Of a stretch of DNA of 64,000 bases, positions 54,370 through 62,817 are shown piece by piece. The position numbers and the translations under genes were made by a program. The stretch is from Sulfurospirillum sp. (GTDB lineage Bacteria; Campylobacterota; Campylobacteria; Campylobacterales; Arcobacteraceae): the NCBI GenBank assembly GCA_030491005.1, contig JAKZMJ010000008.1, forward strand, positions 62,001 through 126,000, given 5' to 3'. Below the pieces are notes generated by a model, which was given only the letters and a program-made list of their open reading frames with translations, did not search any database and was not told the DNA's origin. The first letter of the stretch is position 1, and every line of letters begins with the position of its first letter.

Positions 54370-54975
54370 TTATTTGCCCCTTGATAGTATATTATCACAT
54401 CCAAAGTCATCTTTTAAGTATTTATTTACTCGCTCTACCAATCTTTGGTTAGTGATGTTTATTGCTGAGTTAAATTTAAATATTCATTTTTCTTTTTCCT
54501 CTTTCTAAAGCTATTTTTTTTTAGAGTTTTTAGGATTTATATCTATGATTGGTTTATGATTTAACTCTTCAGAAATCTGCAATAATATCACTTCATATCC
54601 AGCATCAGTAAATCATGAAGATACATTACTCTTTGCTAGTTTCATTTATAAGTGAAGTGCTACAGAACTATCATGAACATTTGCACCACTATAAAATGCA
54701 ATACTGGTATATCTCCATCAACAACACTAATATGAAGTTTACCACCTATCCAAACTTCTCTATTACCTTTGAATTTTGTTCCAACTCCACATGATGTTGA
54801 TACAAGTGATAACATCATTAGTATTTCATATCTTTTTGAAGTTCAAGAATCTTTGGTTTTATAGCTTCTCTTTCTCACCTTTTTTAGGTCTTCCAACTTA
54901 TTTTTGCTTTCTCTTTTTTCAACTTTTACAGGTTTTTCAAGTGGTATTTTTGTAGCATCACTTGCATTATACATA
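54370..54975 (-). pseudogene. Broken IS transposase gene
   Basis: Recognisable fragments lie at about 54845-54975 (linker), 54715-54815 (first catalytic block), 54511-54640 (DAGYE block) and 54370-54478 (ERVNKYLKDDFG block). All are on the minus strand but in different frames, with in-frame stops between and within them. No functional product can be made. Confidence 0.8.
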
Positions 54976-55464
54976 AATATAGTAAAAATATTCTTCTATG
55001 AATTTTTGATGAGTTTCCAGCTATTTTCATATTACTAAGTTGTTCAACACTTACTAAATTTTATTAGAATTTATTATATCTCCATCCACATAAACTCGAA
55101 TATTCTATCCCTATGCAGTCTATGAATTAAATCTCTTGTTGTTTGTATATTTAAATGTTTAGCAATAAATGCCCTTGCTATTTCTTCTCTATCTTTTGAG
55201 TGTTGTAATTGTTACAATTGTAACATGCTTTTCTATTTGGGCAAATATATTTTTATTAATTTTCTCTTTGTGATCCTAGTTGTTCATCTCAGGAAATAAA
55301 CATTTTATGGTTTATAATCCTAAGCCATTTTTGAAAGATTTAAGATAATTTTGGTATAATATTTTTCATAAGTTGAATCTCTTTTCTGTTAAATTTAGGA
55401 TATAAATTATAACTATTTGAAATTTGATTCAACTTTTTTTATTAAATTAGTTTTTGTAATTTGC

Positions 55465-55477
55465 AAGTGGCTCTATA
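55465..55477 (-). repeat. Right terminal inverted repeat of decayed IS, overlapping proS stop
   Basis: AAGTGGCTCTATA on the plus strand, the inverted partner of 54123-54135. The proS stop TAG (55473-55475 on the minus strand) lies inside it, so the element reaches the last codon of proS. Confidence 0.8.
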
Positions 55478-57170
55478 GTTTTTTAATTTCTTCTTCAATA
55501 TTTGTGATTTCAATTTCTGTTTTTTTGGATGTTTTTCTATTTACTAGCTCAACATATCCCTCTTTACATTTTTTTCCCACAATAATAGCATAAGGAAAAC
55601 CCATAAGTTCAAAATCGTTCATTTTAAAACCAAATCTTTCTTTTACTCTATCATCAATAATAGTTTCAATTCCAATAGCTTTTAATCTTTCATAAATATC
55701 TAAACCAATATTTAATTCATCTTCTTTTTTAGCATTTGAAACTATAATATCTATCATAAAAGGGGTGGTTTCTTTTGTCCATAAGCAACCTTTTTCATCA
55801 TGATGTTGTTCAATAACAGCTGCTACTAATCTTGAAACACCAATACCATAACAACCCATGAAAAAAGCTTGAGGTTTTCCATTGTTATCTAAGAATGTAG
55901 CATTCATAGCACTTGAGTATTTTGTTCCTAATTGAAAAATATGTCCAGCTTCTATACCTTTTTTATATATTAAAGTTTGCGAACATTTAGGACATAAATC
56001 ACCTTCATTAACTAAGTGTAAATTTGCAAATTCTAAATTAAAGCTAGTTAAATCAACATTTTTCAAATGATAATGTTCTTCATTTGCACCACAAAGAATA
56101 TTATTTTCATTTTTTAGTTCTTCATCAAAAATAACTCTTATATCTTTTGGAAAATCAACTATTCCACAATAACCAGCAAGTAAGTTTGCACTTTTAAGTT
56201 CTTCTTCATTTGCTGTTAGTATTTCCAAAGCATTAACACTATTACAAGCTTTTGTATCTTCTAGGGTATCTGTACCTCTTATAAAAAACACAACAATTTT
56301 ACTTTCATTCTCATAAATAGCTTTTTTTATAACAGCTTTAATAGAATAATATGGATCAACTTCTAAAAAAGAACATACTTCTTGTATAGTTTGTAAATTT
56401 GGTGTATGTATTTTTTCTATGTCTAATGTTTCTAATTTATCTTTTTGAACGGCTTTTCTTCTAGCAGCTTCTATATTCGCACCATATGTACAATTTGGAC
56501 ATACAACTATAGTATCTTCACCTGAATTAGCTAAGAGCATAAATTCTTTAGAACCAGAGCCACCAATAGCTCCTGAATCAGCTTCTACAACTCTAAAATC
56601 TAAACCTAAGCGTGTGTAAATTTTCTTATAAGTTTCTTCCATAACATGAAATTCTCTTATTAAGTCTTTTTGCGTTGCATGAAAAGAATAAGCATCTTTC
56701 ATTATAAATTCTCTACATCTCATTAAACCAAATCTTGGTCTAGCTTCATCTCTAAATTTTAAATTTATATGATATAAACTTATTGGTAATTCTTTATATG
56801 AATTAATTCTATTTCTTATTAAGTCAACAGCTGATTCTTCATTTGTAGGAGATAAGAGGTAACTTGTATTTTTTCTATCGGTAAATTTTAATAGCTCTTT
56901 ACCCATGGTACTAGCTCGACCAGATTCTTCCCAAAAAGATGTAGGAGTTACAAAACCAAATTGAACTTCGTTTGAACCTGAATTATCCATTTCTTCTTTT
57001 ACAATTTTTGTTATTTTATTTAAAACTATTTTACCTAAAGGCATAAAATTATAAATTCCAGATCCAAGTTGATTAATAAAAGCACCTTTAAGTAAAAACT
57101 TATGAGATGGAAGTGTCGCATCTTTAGGAACTTCTTTTGTTGTTGGTAAAAACATTTTAGAAAATTTCAT
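55473..57170 (-). CDS. proS: Prolyl-tRNA synthetase
   Basis: This class II synthetase has the bacterial layout: catalytic core with motif 1 around GSGIYNFMPLG and motif 2 FRDEARPRFGLMRCREF; a YbaK-like editing insertion (about 245-385) that hydrolyses mischarged Ala-tRNA; motif 3 GCYGIGVSRLVAA; and an anticodon-binding domain (about 470-565). The 565-residue length is close to normal. The stop codon falls in the terminal repeat of a decayed insertion sequence, so a few native C-terminal residues may have been replaced. It lies 18 bases after hemA. Confidence 0.97.
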   Translation of the reverse strand: MKFSKMFLPTTKEVPKDATLPSHKFLLKGAFINQLGSGIYNFMPLGKIVLNKITKIVKEEMDNSGSNEVQFGFVTPTSFWEESGRASTMGKELLKFTDRKNTSYLLSPTNEESAVDLIRNRINSYKELPISLYHINLKFRDEARPRFGLMRCREFIMKDAYSFHATQKDLIREFHVMEETYKKIYTRLGLDFRVVEADSGAIGGSGSKEFMLLANSGEDTIVVCPNCTYGANIEAARRKAVQKDKLETLDIEKIHTPNLQTIQEVCSFLEVDPYYSIKAVIKKAIYENESKIVVFFIRGTDTLEDTKACNSVNALEILTANEEELKSANLLAGYCGIVDFPKDIRVIFDEELKNENNILCGANEEHYHLKNVDLTSFNLEFANLHLVNEGDLCPKCSQTLIYKKGIEAGHIFQLGTKYSSAMNATFLDNNGKPQAFFMGCYGIGVSRLVAAVIEQHHDEKGCLWTKETTPFMIDIIVSNAKKEDELNIGLDIYERLKAIGIETIIDDRVKERFGFKMNDFELMGFPYAIIVGKKCKEGYVELVNRKTSKKTEIEITNIEEEIKKL

Positions 57171-57188
57171 ATTTTAGTATTCCTTATA

Positions 57189-58478
57189 TTATTTTGTATG
57201 ATCACAATTAAAATCACTATCATGATTAATCGTATTTTTTAAGCCAAAGATAGATTGTATAGTTTTTGAGACAAAGCCACATTCTTGTTGTTTTGAAATT
57301 TCTTTGACCACTTTAGATGGTTCATGAAGGTATTCAGCCAAAATTGATTGGCAAAGTTTTTTAATATTGTCTTGTTCATTTGCTTTAATAAAACCTTTTT
57401 TAATAGCAATATTTACTTTTTTATCTATTATTTTATTTCCTCTTGTATAGATATGTTTGATAACTGGTTCAATTTCTAAACTTTTTAATAATTCAAAAAA
57501 TTCAAATGACATTTGTTTTACAATGAAAAAAGCTTTTTTTGCTTGTTGTGATCTTAAGCTCATATTATTATTAACAATATCTTGTAAATCATCAACATAA
57601 AAGACTTCTAAATTAAGTAAATTAATTTCTTCAATATTTCTAGGAACACAAATATCAAACCAATATCTATTAAAGGTACATAAACTCACCATATCTTTTG
57701 TGATAATTGGATATGGTGCTGATGTAGCTATTATCATAACAGACACATTGTCTAATAAAGTTTTAAGTTCGCTATAATCTCTTACATCTATATGCTCTTC
57801 AAAAGAATTAGCTAATTTTTGTGCTTTTGCTTTATTTCTATTAATTAATATGACATCAAAACCAGAAGAAAGTAAGTGTTTAATAGTTAATTCACTCATT
57901 TCTCCTGCACCAACAACTAAAACTTTTACTCCTTTTGTGTCTTTAATAATTTCTTTTGCTTGATTAACCACTGTACTAGCAACTGATACACTTCCAGTTC
58001 CTAATGATGTAGCAGTTCTAACTGAAGCTGAACACTTAAAAGAATAATGCAAAACTCTTGATAATTCTTTTTCACAGTATTTATTTTCTAATGAAAATCT
58101 AAAAGCATCTTTTAATTGACCAATAATTTGTGTTTCACCAATAACTAAAGAATTAAGTGATGAAGCAACAGCAAAGATATGATGTATTGCACTATCATTT
58201 TCATAAATATCTGCTCTATCATATAACTTATCATAGTTTAAATCTGAATGATAAGATAATTCTTTTATAATATTTTTGGTAGCTTCTTTTATATTAAATA
58301 CTGACATAATTATTTCAACTCTATTACATGTTGATAATAAAATGATTTCAGAAATATTATCATTTTTTAAAATATTTTTTAAAAAAATATTTTTGTCATT
58401 CTCACTTGAAAATGCTAATTTTTCTCTCATAAAAAGATCAGTATTTTTATGAGAGAAAGAGATTATCAAATAAGACAT
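57189..58478 (-). CDS. hemA: Glutamyl-tRNA reductase HemA
   Basis: HemA reduces glutamyl-tRNA to glutamate-1-semialdehyde with NADPH, the first committed step of tetrapyrrole synthesis by the C5 route. The nucleophile is Cys51 in LLSTCNRVEI. The NADPH-binding motif is VLVVGAGEMSELTIKHLL, and a C-terminal dimerisation helix follows. The length of 429 residues is typical. It is two bases from the polyprenyl synthase gene, in the order proS-hemA-polyprenyl synthase-DUF2018 that I recall from Helicobacter pylori. Confidence 0.97.
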   Translation of the reverse strand: MSYLIISFSHKNTDLFMREKLAFSSENDKNIFLKNILKNDNISEIILLSTCNRVEIIMSVFNIKEATKNIIKELSYHSDLNYDKLYDRADIYENDSAIHHIFAVASSLNSLVIGETQIIGQLKDAFRFSLENKYCEKELSRVLHYSFKCSASVRTATSLGTGSVSVASTVVNQAKEIIKDTKGVKVLVVGAGEMSELTIKHLLSSGFDVILINRNKAKAQKLANSFEEHIDVRDYSELKTLLDNVSVMIIATSAPYPIITKDMVSLCTFNRYWFDICVPRNIEEINLLNLEVFYVDDLQDIVNNNMSLRSQQAKKAFFIVKQMSFEFFELLKSLEIEPVIKHIYTRGNKIIDKKVNIAIKKGFIKANEQDNIKKLCQSILAEYLHEPSKVVKEISKQQECGFVSKTIQSIFGLKNTINHDSDFNCDHTK

Positions 58479-58480
58479 AT

Positions 58481-59389
58481 TTAAAATGTTCTTTTTATCA
58501 TAGAATTAATAAGTTCTTCTAAAAAAATATTATCTTCACCTTTAAGTGCTTCAAGTGCTTTTTTTCCTAAAGAAACAGCTTGAGCTATAGAATCTTCTAA
58601 AGCTTTTGTTTTTTGCATTTCTTCTTTTATCCATGACATATCTTCTTTACTCAAAAAAACTTTAAATAAAGATTTTAATTTATCTTTATTTTCTGTTCTT
58701 TCATATAATAATAAATAAGGAATAGTTACTTTTCCATCAATAAAATCAAACATAGAAGGTTTTCCCAAAGCTGTACTATCTTGAGTAATATCTAAAATAT
58801 CATCAATCATTTGAAATGCAAGTCCAAGGTTTTTTCCAAAAAGTGCATATTTATCAGAGTCTTTAGATGCTAAAAGAGCAGCTGCTTTTGAACTAGCTTC
58901 TATTAGAGTGCCTGTTTTTTTATAAATCATTTCATAATATTTATCGTATGAAGTATTAAATGTATTTGCTAATTCAATATCCATCATCTCACCAATGCTT
59001 AGTTGCGTTACAGCATTTGCTACAATATAAGCAATGTTTTGATTCATTAATGCTAATTGTGAAAATGCTATAGAATATAACATATCACCTAATAAAATTG
59101 ATATTTTATCACCAAATTTGGCATTTATTGTAAGCTTACCTCTTCTTGTATCTGCTTTATCAATAACATCATCATGTAATAGTGATGAAGTATGAATCAT
59201 CTCAATTATTGCACACAATTTTAAAGACTCAGGAGAAATTCCTGCAATTTTTAAAATCAATTGACTTCTTAACATTTTGCCAAATGGAAGTGAATTAAAT
59301 AAATCAATACATTGTTGATTATCACAAGAAATTATATATTCATTTATTTGTTGCTTTATTATTTGTAATTGAGGTGTCAAGTTTTTCAT
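58481..59389 (-). CDS. ispB: Long-chain polyprenyl diphosphate synthase
   Basis: This trans-prenyltransferase builds the isoprenoid side chain for quinones. The first aspartate-rich motif is LLHDDVIDKADTRRG and the second QMIDDILDITQD; GKMLRSQL gives the early substrate-binding arginine. The residues before the first motif (HTSSLLHDD) resemble long-chain (octaprenyl-type) rather than farnesyl synthases. The length of 302 residues fits. It overlaps the DUF2018 gene by four bases. Confidence 0.9.
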   Translation of the reverse strand: MKNLTPQLQIIKQQINEYIISCDNQQCIDLFNSLPFGKMLRSQLILKIAGISPESLKLCAIIEMIHTSSLLHDDVIDKADTRRGKLTINAKFGDKISILLGDMLYSIAFSQLALMNQNIAYIVANAVTQLSIGEMMDIELANTFNTSYDKYYEMIYKKTGTLIEASSKAAALLASKDSDKYALFGKNLGLAFQMIDDILDITQDSTALGKPSMFDFIDGKVTIPYLLLYERTENKDKLKSLFKVFLSKEDMSWIKEEMQKTKALEDSIAQAVSLGKKALEALKGEDNIFLEELINSMIKRTF

Positions 59390-59688
59390 GAGTCCAATCT
59401 ACAAACAATCTCACCAGTAAATTCAATATATAAACCTTTTTTCATTTGTTCAACTTCATCTAAATTTTCCAAGATATATTGTTTAATCATTTTATTAATA
59501 TCAAAATCATCATTTTTATCTTTTGATAATATCAATTCCATAACTGCATATTTTTCAATAATCTTATCCATTTCATCTTCAACTATTTCACTATTAGCCA
59601 ATTTTGCAATATCAAAAAATTTTGATTTTGGAGTTCCTGAAAAAACATCATCTTCATCTTCGTTTAGCCATTTGTTAATATCACTCAT
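59386..59688 (-). CDS. DUF2018-family protein
   Basis: This is a 100-residue acidic, helical protein. The family, restricted to Campylobacterota, includes HP0242 of Helicobacter pylori, known for an intertwined knotted dimer; its function is unknown. Matching features are the small size, the acidic N-terminus (NKWLNEDEDDVF), the helix-rich middle and the same position beside the polyprenyl synthase and hemA genes. It is four bases downstream of hisD. Confidence 0.8.
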   Translation of the reverse strand: MSDINKWLNEDEDDVFSGTPKSKFFDIAKLANSEIVEDEMDKIIEKYAVMELILSKDKNDDFDINKMIKQYILENLDEVEQMKKGLYIEFTGEIVCRLDS

Positions 59689-59692
59689 TATT

Positions 59693-60991
59693 TTATTCCT
59701 TATTTTCTAGTCTTGCTTGTACTGATAGTGCATGTGCATTTAAACCCTCAGCATTTGCTAAAAGCATACAAGCTTCACCTAGCTCATTAATTGCTTGTTT
59801 TGAAAAATTTATAATTGAAGATTTTTTCATAAAATTTTCAACTCCTAATGGACTATAAAACTTAGCAGTACTCCCTGTTGGTAAAGTATGATTTGGTCCT
59901 GCTATATAATCTCCAATTGCCTCAGGAGTATTCTCACCTAAGAATATAGCACCTGCATGTTTGATTTTACTTAATAAATCAAAAGGGTTTTTAGTCATTA
60001 TTTCTAAGTGTTCAGGTGCTATTTCATTCATAAGTTTAATTGCTTCATCCATAGAAGAGGCAACTATTATATATCCTCTTTCATCTATTGATTTTTGTGC
60101 AATATCTTTTTTGGTTAAGTTCTTTAAATATCTTTTAACTTCAAAAGATGTATTAATAGCTATATTTTCATCAGTAGTAATCATAATACTACTTGCCATC
60201 TCATCATGTTCAGCTTGTGATAAAAGATCAATAGCTAAATATTTTGGTTTTGAAGTTTCATCACTTAGTATTCCAATTTCAGAAGGACCTGCAATCATAT
60301 CTATATTTACTTCGCCGTATACCATTTTTTTAGCAGTTGCCACATATATATTACCAGGTCCTGTTATTACATCAACTTTTGGTATGCTTTGTGTGCCATA
60401 AGCCATAGCCGCAATGGCTGATGCACCTCCAACTTTAAAAGCTTTTTTTATTTTACATATATGACAGGCTGCTAGAAGTAAAGCACTAACTTCATTATTA
60501 AGTGCAGGAGTGCATACTATTATATCTTTAACACCTGCAACTAAAGCTGGAATAGCATTCATAAGTAGGGAGCTTGGATAGGTAGCTTTTCCTCCTGGGA
60601 TATATAATCCAGCTATATCCATGGGAGTTAATTTTTGACCTATTATCGTGCCATTATCTTCAAAATCAATCCAAGATTTATTTACTTGTTTTTCGTGATA
60701 TGCTTTAATTCTATCATAGGCTAAATGCAAGGCATTTTTTAAGTTATCATCTAAAGTATTATATGCTTCTTCCATAGAAACTTGCGATATTTCAAGAGCT
60801 TCATCGTCTGGTACTTCCCAATTATCAAACTTTTTTATGTGCTTTTTTAATGCTTCATTTCCATTTAATACTACATCATCTATAATATTTGAGACTATTT
60901 TAGAAACATTTTTGATATCAGTTTTTGATCTTTGTAATATCTTATTAAATTCTTCTTGAAAATTTGCTTCTTTCGTTTTTATGATTTTCAT
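59693..60991 (-). CDS. hisD: Histidinol dehydrogenase HisD
   Basis: HisD oxidises histidinol to histidine in two NAD-dependent steps with a bound zinc. Signatures are DIAGLYIPGGKATYPSSLLMNAIPA, ITGPGNIYVATAKK, AGPSEIGILSD, LSQAEHDEMAS and the zinc/substrate segment APEHLEIM with GPNHTLPTGS. The length of 432 residues is typical. It overlaps aroK by four bases. Confidence 0.97.
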   Translation of the reverse strand: MKIIKTKEANFQEEFNKILQRSKTDIKNVSKIVSNIIDDVVLNGNEALKKHIKKFDNWEVPDDEALEISQVSMEEAYNTLDDNLKNALHLAYDRIKAYHEKQVNKSWIDFEDNGTIIGQKLTPMDIAGLYIPGGKATYPSSLLMNAIPALVAGVKDIIVCTPALNNEVSALLLAACHICKIKKAFKVGGASAIAAMAYGTQSIPKVDVITGPGNIYVATAKKMVYGEVNIDMIAGPSEIGILSDETSKPKYLAIDLLSQAEHDEMASSIMITTDENIAINTSFEVKRYLKNLTKKDIAQKSIDERGYIIVASSMDEAIKLMNEIAPEHLEIMTKNPFDLLSKIKHAGAIFLGENTPEAIGDYIAGPNHTLPTGSTAKFYSPLGVENFMKKSSIINFSKQAINELGEACMLLANAEGLNAHALSVQARLENKE

Positions 60992-61509
60992 GATTTACCT
61001 TGTAAATTTGTAAAAATTTCTTTTGCAATATCTATATCAAGTTTATCTTCAACATCTATTATCATATCAGCTACTTGTTCATATTGTTGTATTCTTGAAT
61101 TAAAAAGTACTTGTGCTTGTATTGTATTTTGTAATAATGGTCTTTTTTTCAATTTCTTTTTAGAGTCTTTACTTGAATAAATTTTATGTAATATGGCGTC
61201 AAAAGATGATTTTAGATAGACAATTTTTCCTATTTTCTTAAGATTTTCTTGCTTATAAAATCCTCCACCTGTAGATATAATAGTATTTGTAATACTTTTC
61301 TCTAACCATAAAGCACACTGCTTTTCTAAGTCCCTAAAGTATTCTTCGCCAAACTCTTCAAAAATATCTTTTATCTTTTGTTTTGTATTTGATTCTATTA
61401 TATCATCAGTATCAATAGATATTCTTCCAAATTCTTTAAAAATAGCACGAGCAACTGTGCCTTTTCCTACACCCATAAAACCAATTAATATTATATTATT
61501 CTTTTCCAT
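60988..61509 (-). CDS. aroK: Shikimate kinase AroK
   Basis: AroK phosphorylates shikimate in aromatic amino acid synthesis. The P-loop reads GFMGVGKGTVAR, with Gly at the position that is usually Ser or Thr and Thr one place later. DTDDIIE follows as the shikimate-binding segment and STGGGFYKQ as the late GGG motif. The length of 173 residues is normal. It is the first gene of the aroK-hisD-DUF2018-ispB-hemA-proS run. Confidence 0.94.
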   Translation of the reverse strand: MEKNNIILIGFMGVGKGTVARAIFKEFGRISIDTDDIIESNTKQKIKDIFEEFGEEYFRDLEKQCALWLEKSITNTIISTGGGFYKQENLKKIGKIVYLKSSFDAILHKIYSSKDSKKKLKKRPLLQNTIQAQVLFNSRIQQYEQVADMIIDVEDKLDIDIAKEIFTNLQGKS

Positions 61510-61537
61510 TACTTATGATTTTAGCTAAATATAATTA

Positions 61538-61662
61538 AAAAGAGGCTGTAAGCAATATGAAAATTATGCCAAATTTGATTTAAAGTAAAAAATGCCGTCC
61601 ACATAAAGAATTACCAAATACAAATTATTATAATATAATTTGTATTAACCTTAGCCCTCTTT
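61538..61662. repeat. Nested inverted repeats in the gap after aroK
   Basis: An outer imperfect pair (AAAAGAGGCT at 61538-61547 with AGCCCTCTTT at 61653-61662) encloses a perfect 11-base pair (ATACAAATTAT at 61618-61628 with its complement at 61635-61645). It could be a small structured RNA, a miniature mobile element remnant or regulatory hairpins. No homology is recognised. The rest of the 261-base gap looks non-coding. Confidence 0.4.
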
Positions 61663-61770
61663 AGCTTCTACGATATTCTATATTTGGAATTAGTATTCTT
61701 TATTCTTAATAAATCTAATTATATTATTATATTATTACTTCTCTTGATTTAATTGATACACTGCCTCTAA

Positions 61771-62055
61771 TTATAATCGTAAACATTCTATAAAAAAATT
61801 AAGAAATACTAATCCAATAATAAAAGATGTACCAAGCAGATATTTTAAAAATATATCATTAAATTGAGCCTTTTTATTTTCATGTAAGTAAAACCCAAAA
61901 CTATATATACAAATTAGTATTATAAAAAAAAAGAACAAACATAAACTAGTATTGAATATTTTATTTGCCACAATCGACATTATTGCTAAAAATGACAATA
62001 TCCAAGAAATGTATTTATTATAAAAAACTTTTTTCATTATATAGAGCTTACCCAT
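61771..62055 (-). CDS. Small hypothetical membrane protein
   Basis: The product of 94 residues (88 if the second ATG at 62037 is used) has three hydrophobic spans and little else: about 18-32, 36-54 and 70-90, with a short KENKKAQFND-like polar loop between the last two. No family is recognised. It lies in a gene-poor stretch, just after a frameshifted minus-strand remnant, so it may itself belong to a decaying or recently acquired unit. Confidence 0.5.
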   Translation of the reverse strand: MGKLYIMKKVFYNKYISWILSFLAIMSIVANKIFNTSLCLFFFFIILICIYSFGFYLHENKKAQFNDIFLKYLLGTSFIIGLVFLNFFIECLRL

Positions 62056-62058
62056 TCA

Positions 62059-62234
62059 TTATACATATATAAAATCTCTTTTTTTATAGTGTTTTATAGT
62101 GAGATTTATCAAGTCAAGTGATACAAAATTAACTTTGCTTACAAGTAAATTATTTGCCAACTTATCACTAATATTTAAAAAATCTAAACCACTTCTTTAT
62201 TTTGTAAATAAGTTATAATATCAGTCTTTGCCAT
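62059..62234 (-). pseudogene. Frameshifted remnant of a small gene
   Basis: On the minus strand ATG 62234 opens MAKTDIITYLQNKEV, which hits a stop after 16 codons. A change of frame at that point continues with DFLNISDKLANNLLVSKV and on to a stop at 62059-62061, giving about 57 residues in all. One indel would restore a single frame ending four bases before the small membrane protein gene. No family is recognised. Confidence 0.35.
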
Positions 62235-62492
62235 TAATAATTCTCTCAATATTTTAGTATATCATAATAGAAAACAAAGGGATACCTATTTATTTTGACA
62301 TTAATCTTTTTTCTTAGGACGACTAGAATTTTATTTTATAGTTTTATCATCTATGTTCATTTGTAAAATTCTTTATAATCTTTTATCTATTGGTACACAA
62401 GATGATAATAACTTATTTTCTTTTATTAAATCTAAATCTATCACTTGAATATTTATACTCCAAAGGATATTTAACCATACATTTATTGATTT
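62235..62492. other. Decayed or non-coding DNA
   Basis: This is the rest of the 437-base gap. Minus-strand reading shows one coding-like stretch near 62380-62455 (WSINIQVIDLDLIKEN to CVPIDKRL) flanked by stops, perhaps another gene fragment. Nothing else is recognised. Confidence 0.3.
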
Positions 62493-62543
62493 TTGAAATA
62501 TTATATGCTAAAGTATGGTAAATATAACAAGCAAGGCTTTAAA

Positions 62544-62759
62544 ATGACTAAAAAAATGACAATAACACTTGAAGAAAGTTTTATAGATGAGTTAAGTGCT
62601 ATTGCTTTAGATACAGGAAAAAAAAAGACACAAGTTATTAGAGAAGTACTTCAAGGTTATTTTGATGTAAATTCTGTAAGTAAAACAGTCCAAGACTATA
62701 AAATGGGTACATTAAAAACTATATCACATAATGATGTCAAAGCTTCATTTGGATTATAA
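62544..62759 (+). CDS. Ribbon-helix-helix antitoxin, orphan
   Basis: This 71-residue product starts at ATG 62544 (AAGG upstream); the frame reaches back to 62493 but the family begins at MTKKMTITLEES. It shows the ribbon-helix-helix pattern: a beta-strand MTITLEESFIDEL followed by two helices, then a C-terminal tail KTVQDYKMGTLKTISHNDV typical of the part that wraps the toxin. It is the only plus-strand gene right of 51 kb. The downstream toxin frame is truncated (see next entry), so it now stands alone and may act only as an autorepressor. Confidence 0.75.
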   Translation: MTKKMTITLEESFIDELSAIALDTGKKKTQVIREVLQGYFDVNSVSKTVQDYKMGTLKTISHNDVKASFGL

Positions 62760-62817
62760 TATCAAGTATGACCCAAAAGCTATAAAACAATCAAATAATC
62801 TTAATTTATATCTTTAA
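62749..62817 (+). pseudogene. Truncated RelE/ParE-type toxin
   Basis: Starting at TTG 62749, overlapping the antitoxin end by 11 bases, a 22-codon frame reads (M)DYNIKYDPKAIKQS. This looks like the first strand and helix of RelE/ParE toxins. It then diverges and stops at 62815-62817, inside the 3' end of the convergent lepA gene. The catalytic part is gone, so no toxin is made. Confidence 0.65.

Larger units (their letters stand above)
54123..55477 (-). mobile_element. Decayed IS1182-like insertion sequence
   Basis: A 1355-base segment is bounded by 13-base perfect inverted repeats. Minus-strand translation gives transposase-like pieces in different frames. In order these are a lysine-rich linker, then GVGTKFKGNREVW with GGKLHISVVDGDIP, then VHDSSVALH, then TDAGYEVILLQISEEL with PIIDINPK, and finally QRLVERVNKYLKDDFG. 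This is the order of conserved blocks in IS1182-type DDE transposases. Stops and frameshifts between the blocks show it is dead. It is shorter than intact IS1182 members (about 1.6-1.9 kb), so internal deletions are likely. No clear target duplication is seen. Confidence 0.8.

Noticed and set aside
54323-54508. 61-codon plus-strand frame in the IS region
   Set aside because: It is antisense to the transposase C-terminal block (ERVNKYLKDDFG) and has no coding features of its own.
61618-61645. Perfect AT-rich inverted repeat with 11-6-11 geometry, considered as a second dif-like site
   Set aside because: The arms are simple AT sequence unlike the GTTTGGAAA arms beside xerH, and there is no recombinase gene nearby; it is more likely a hairpin.
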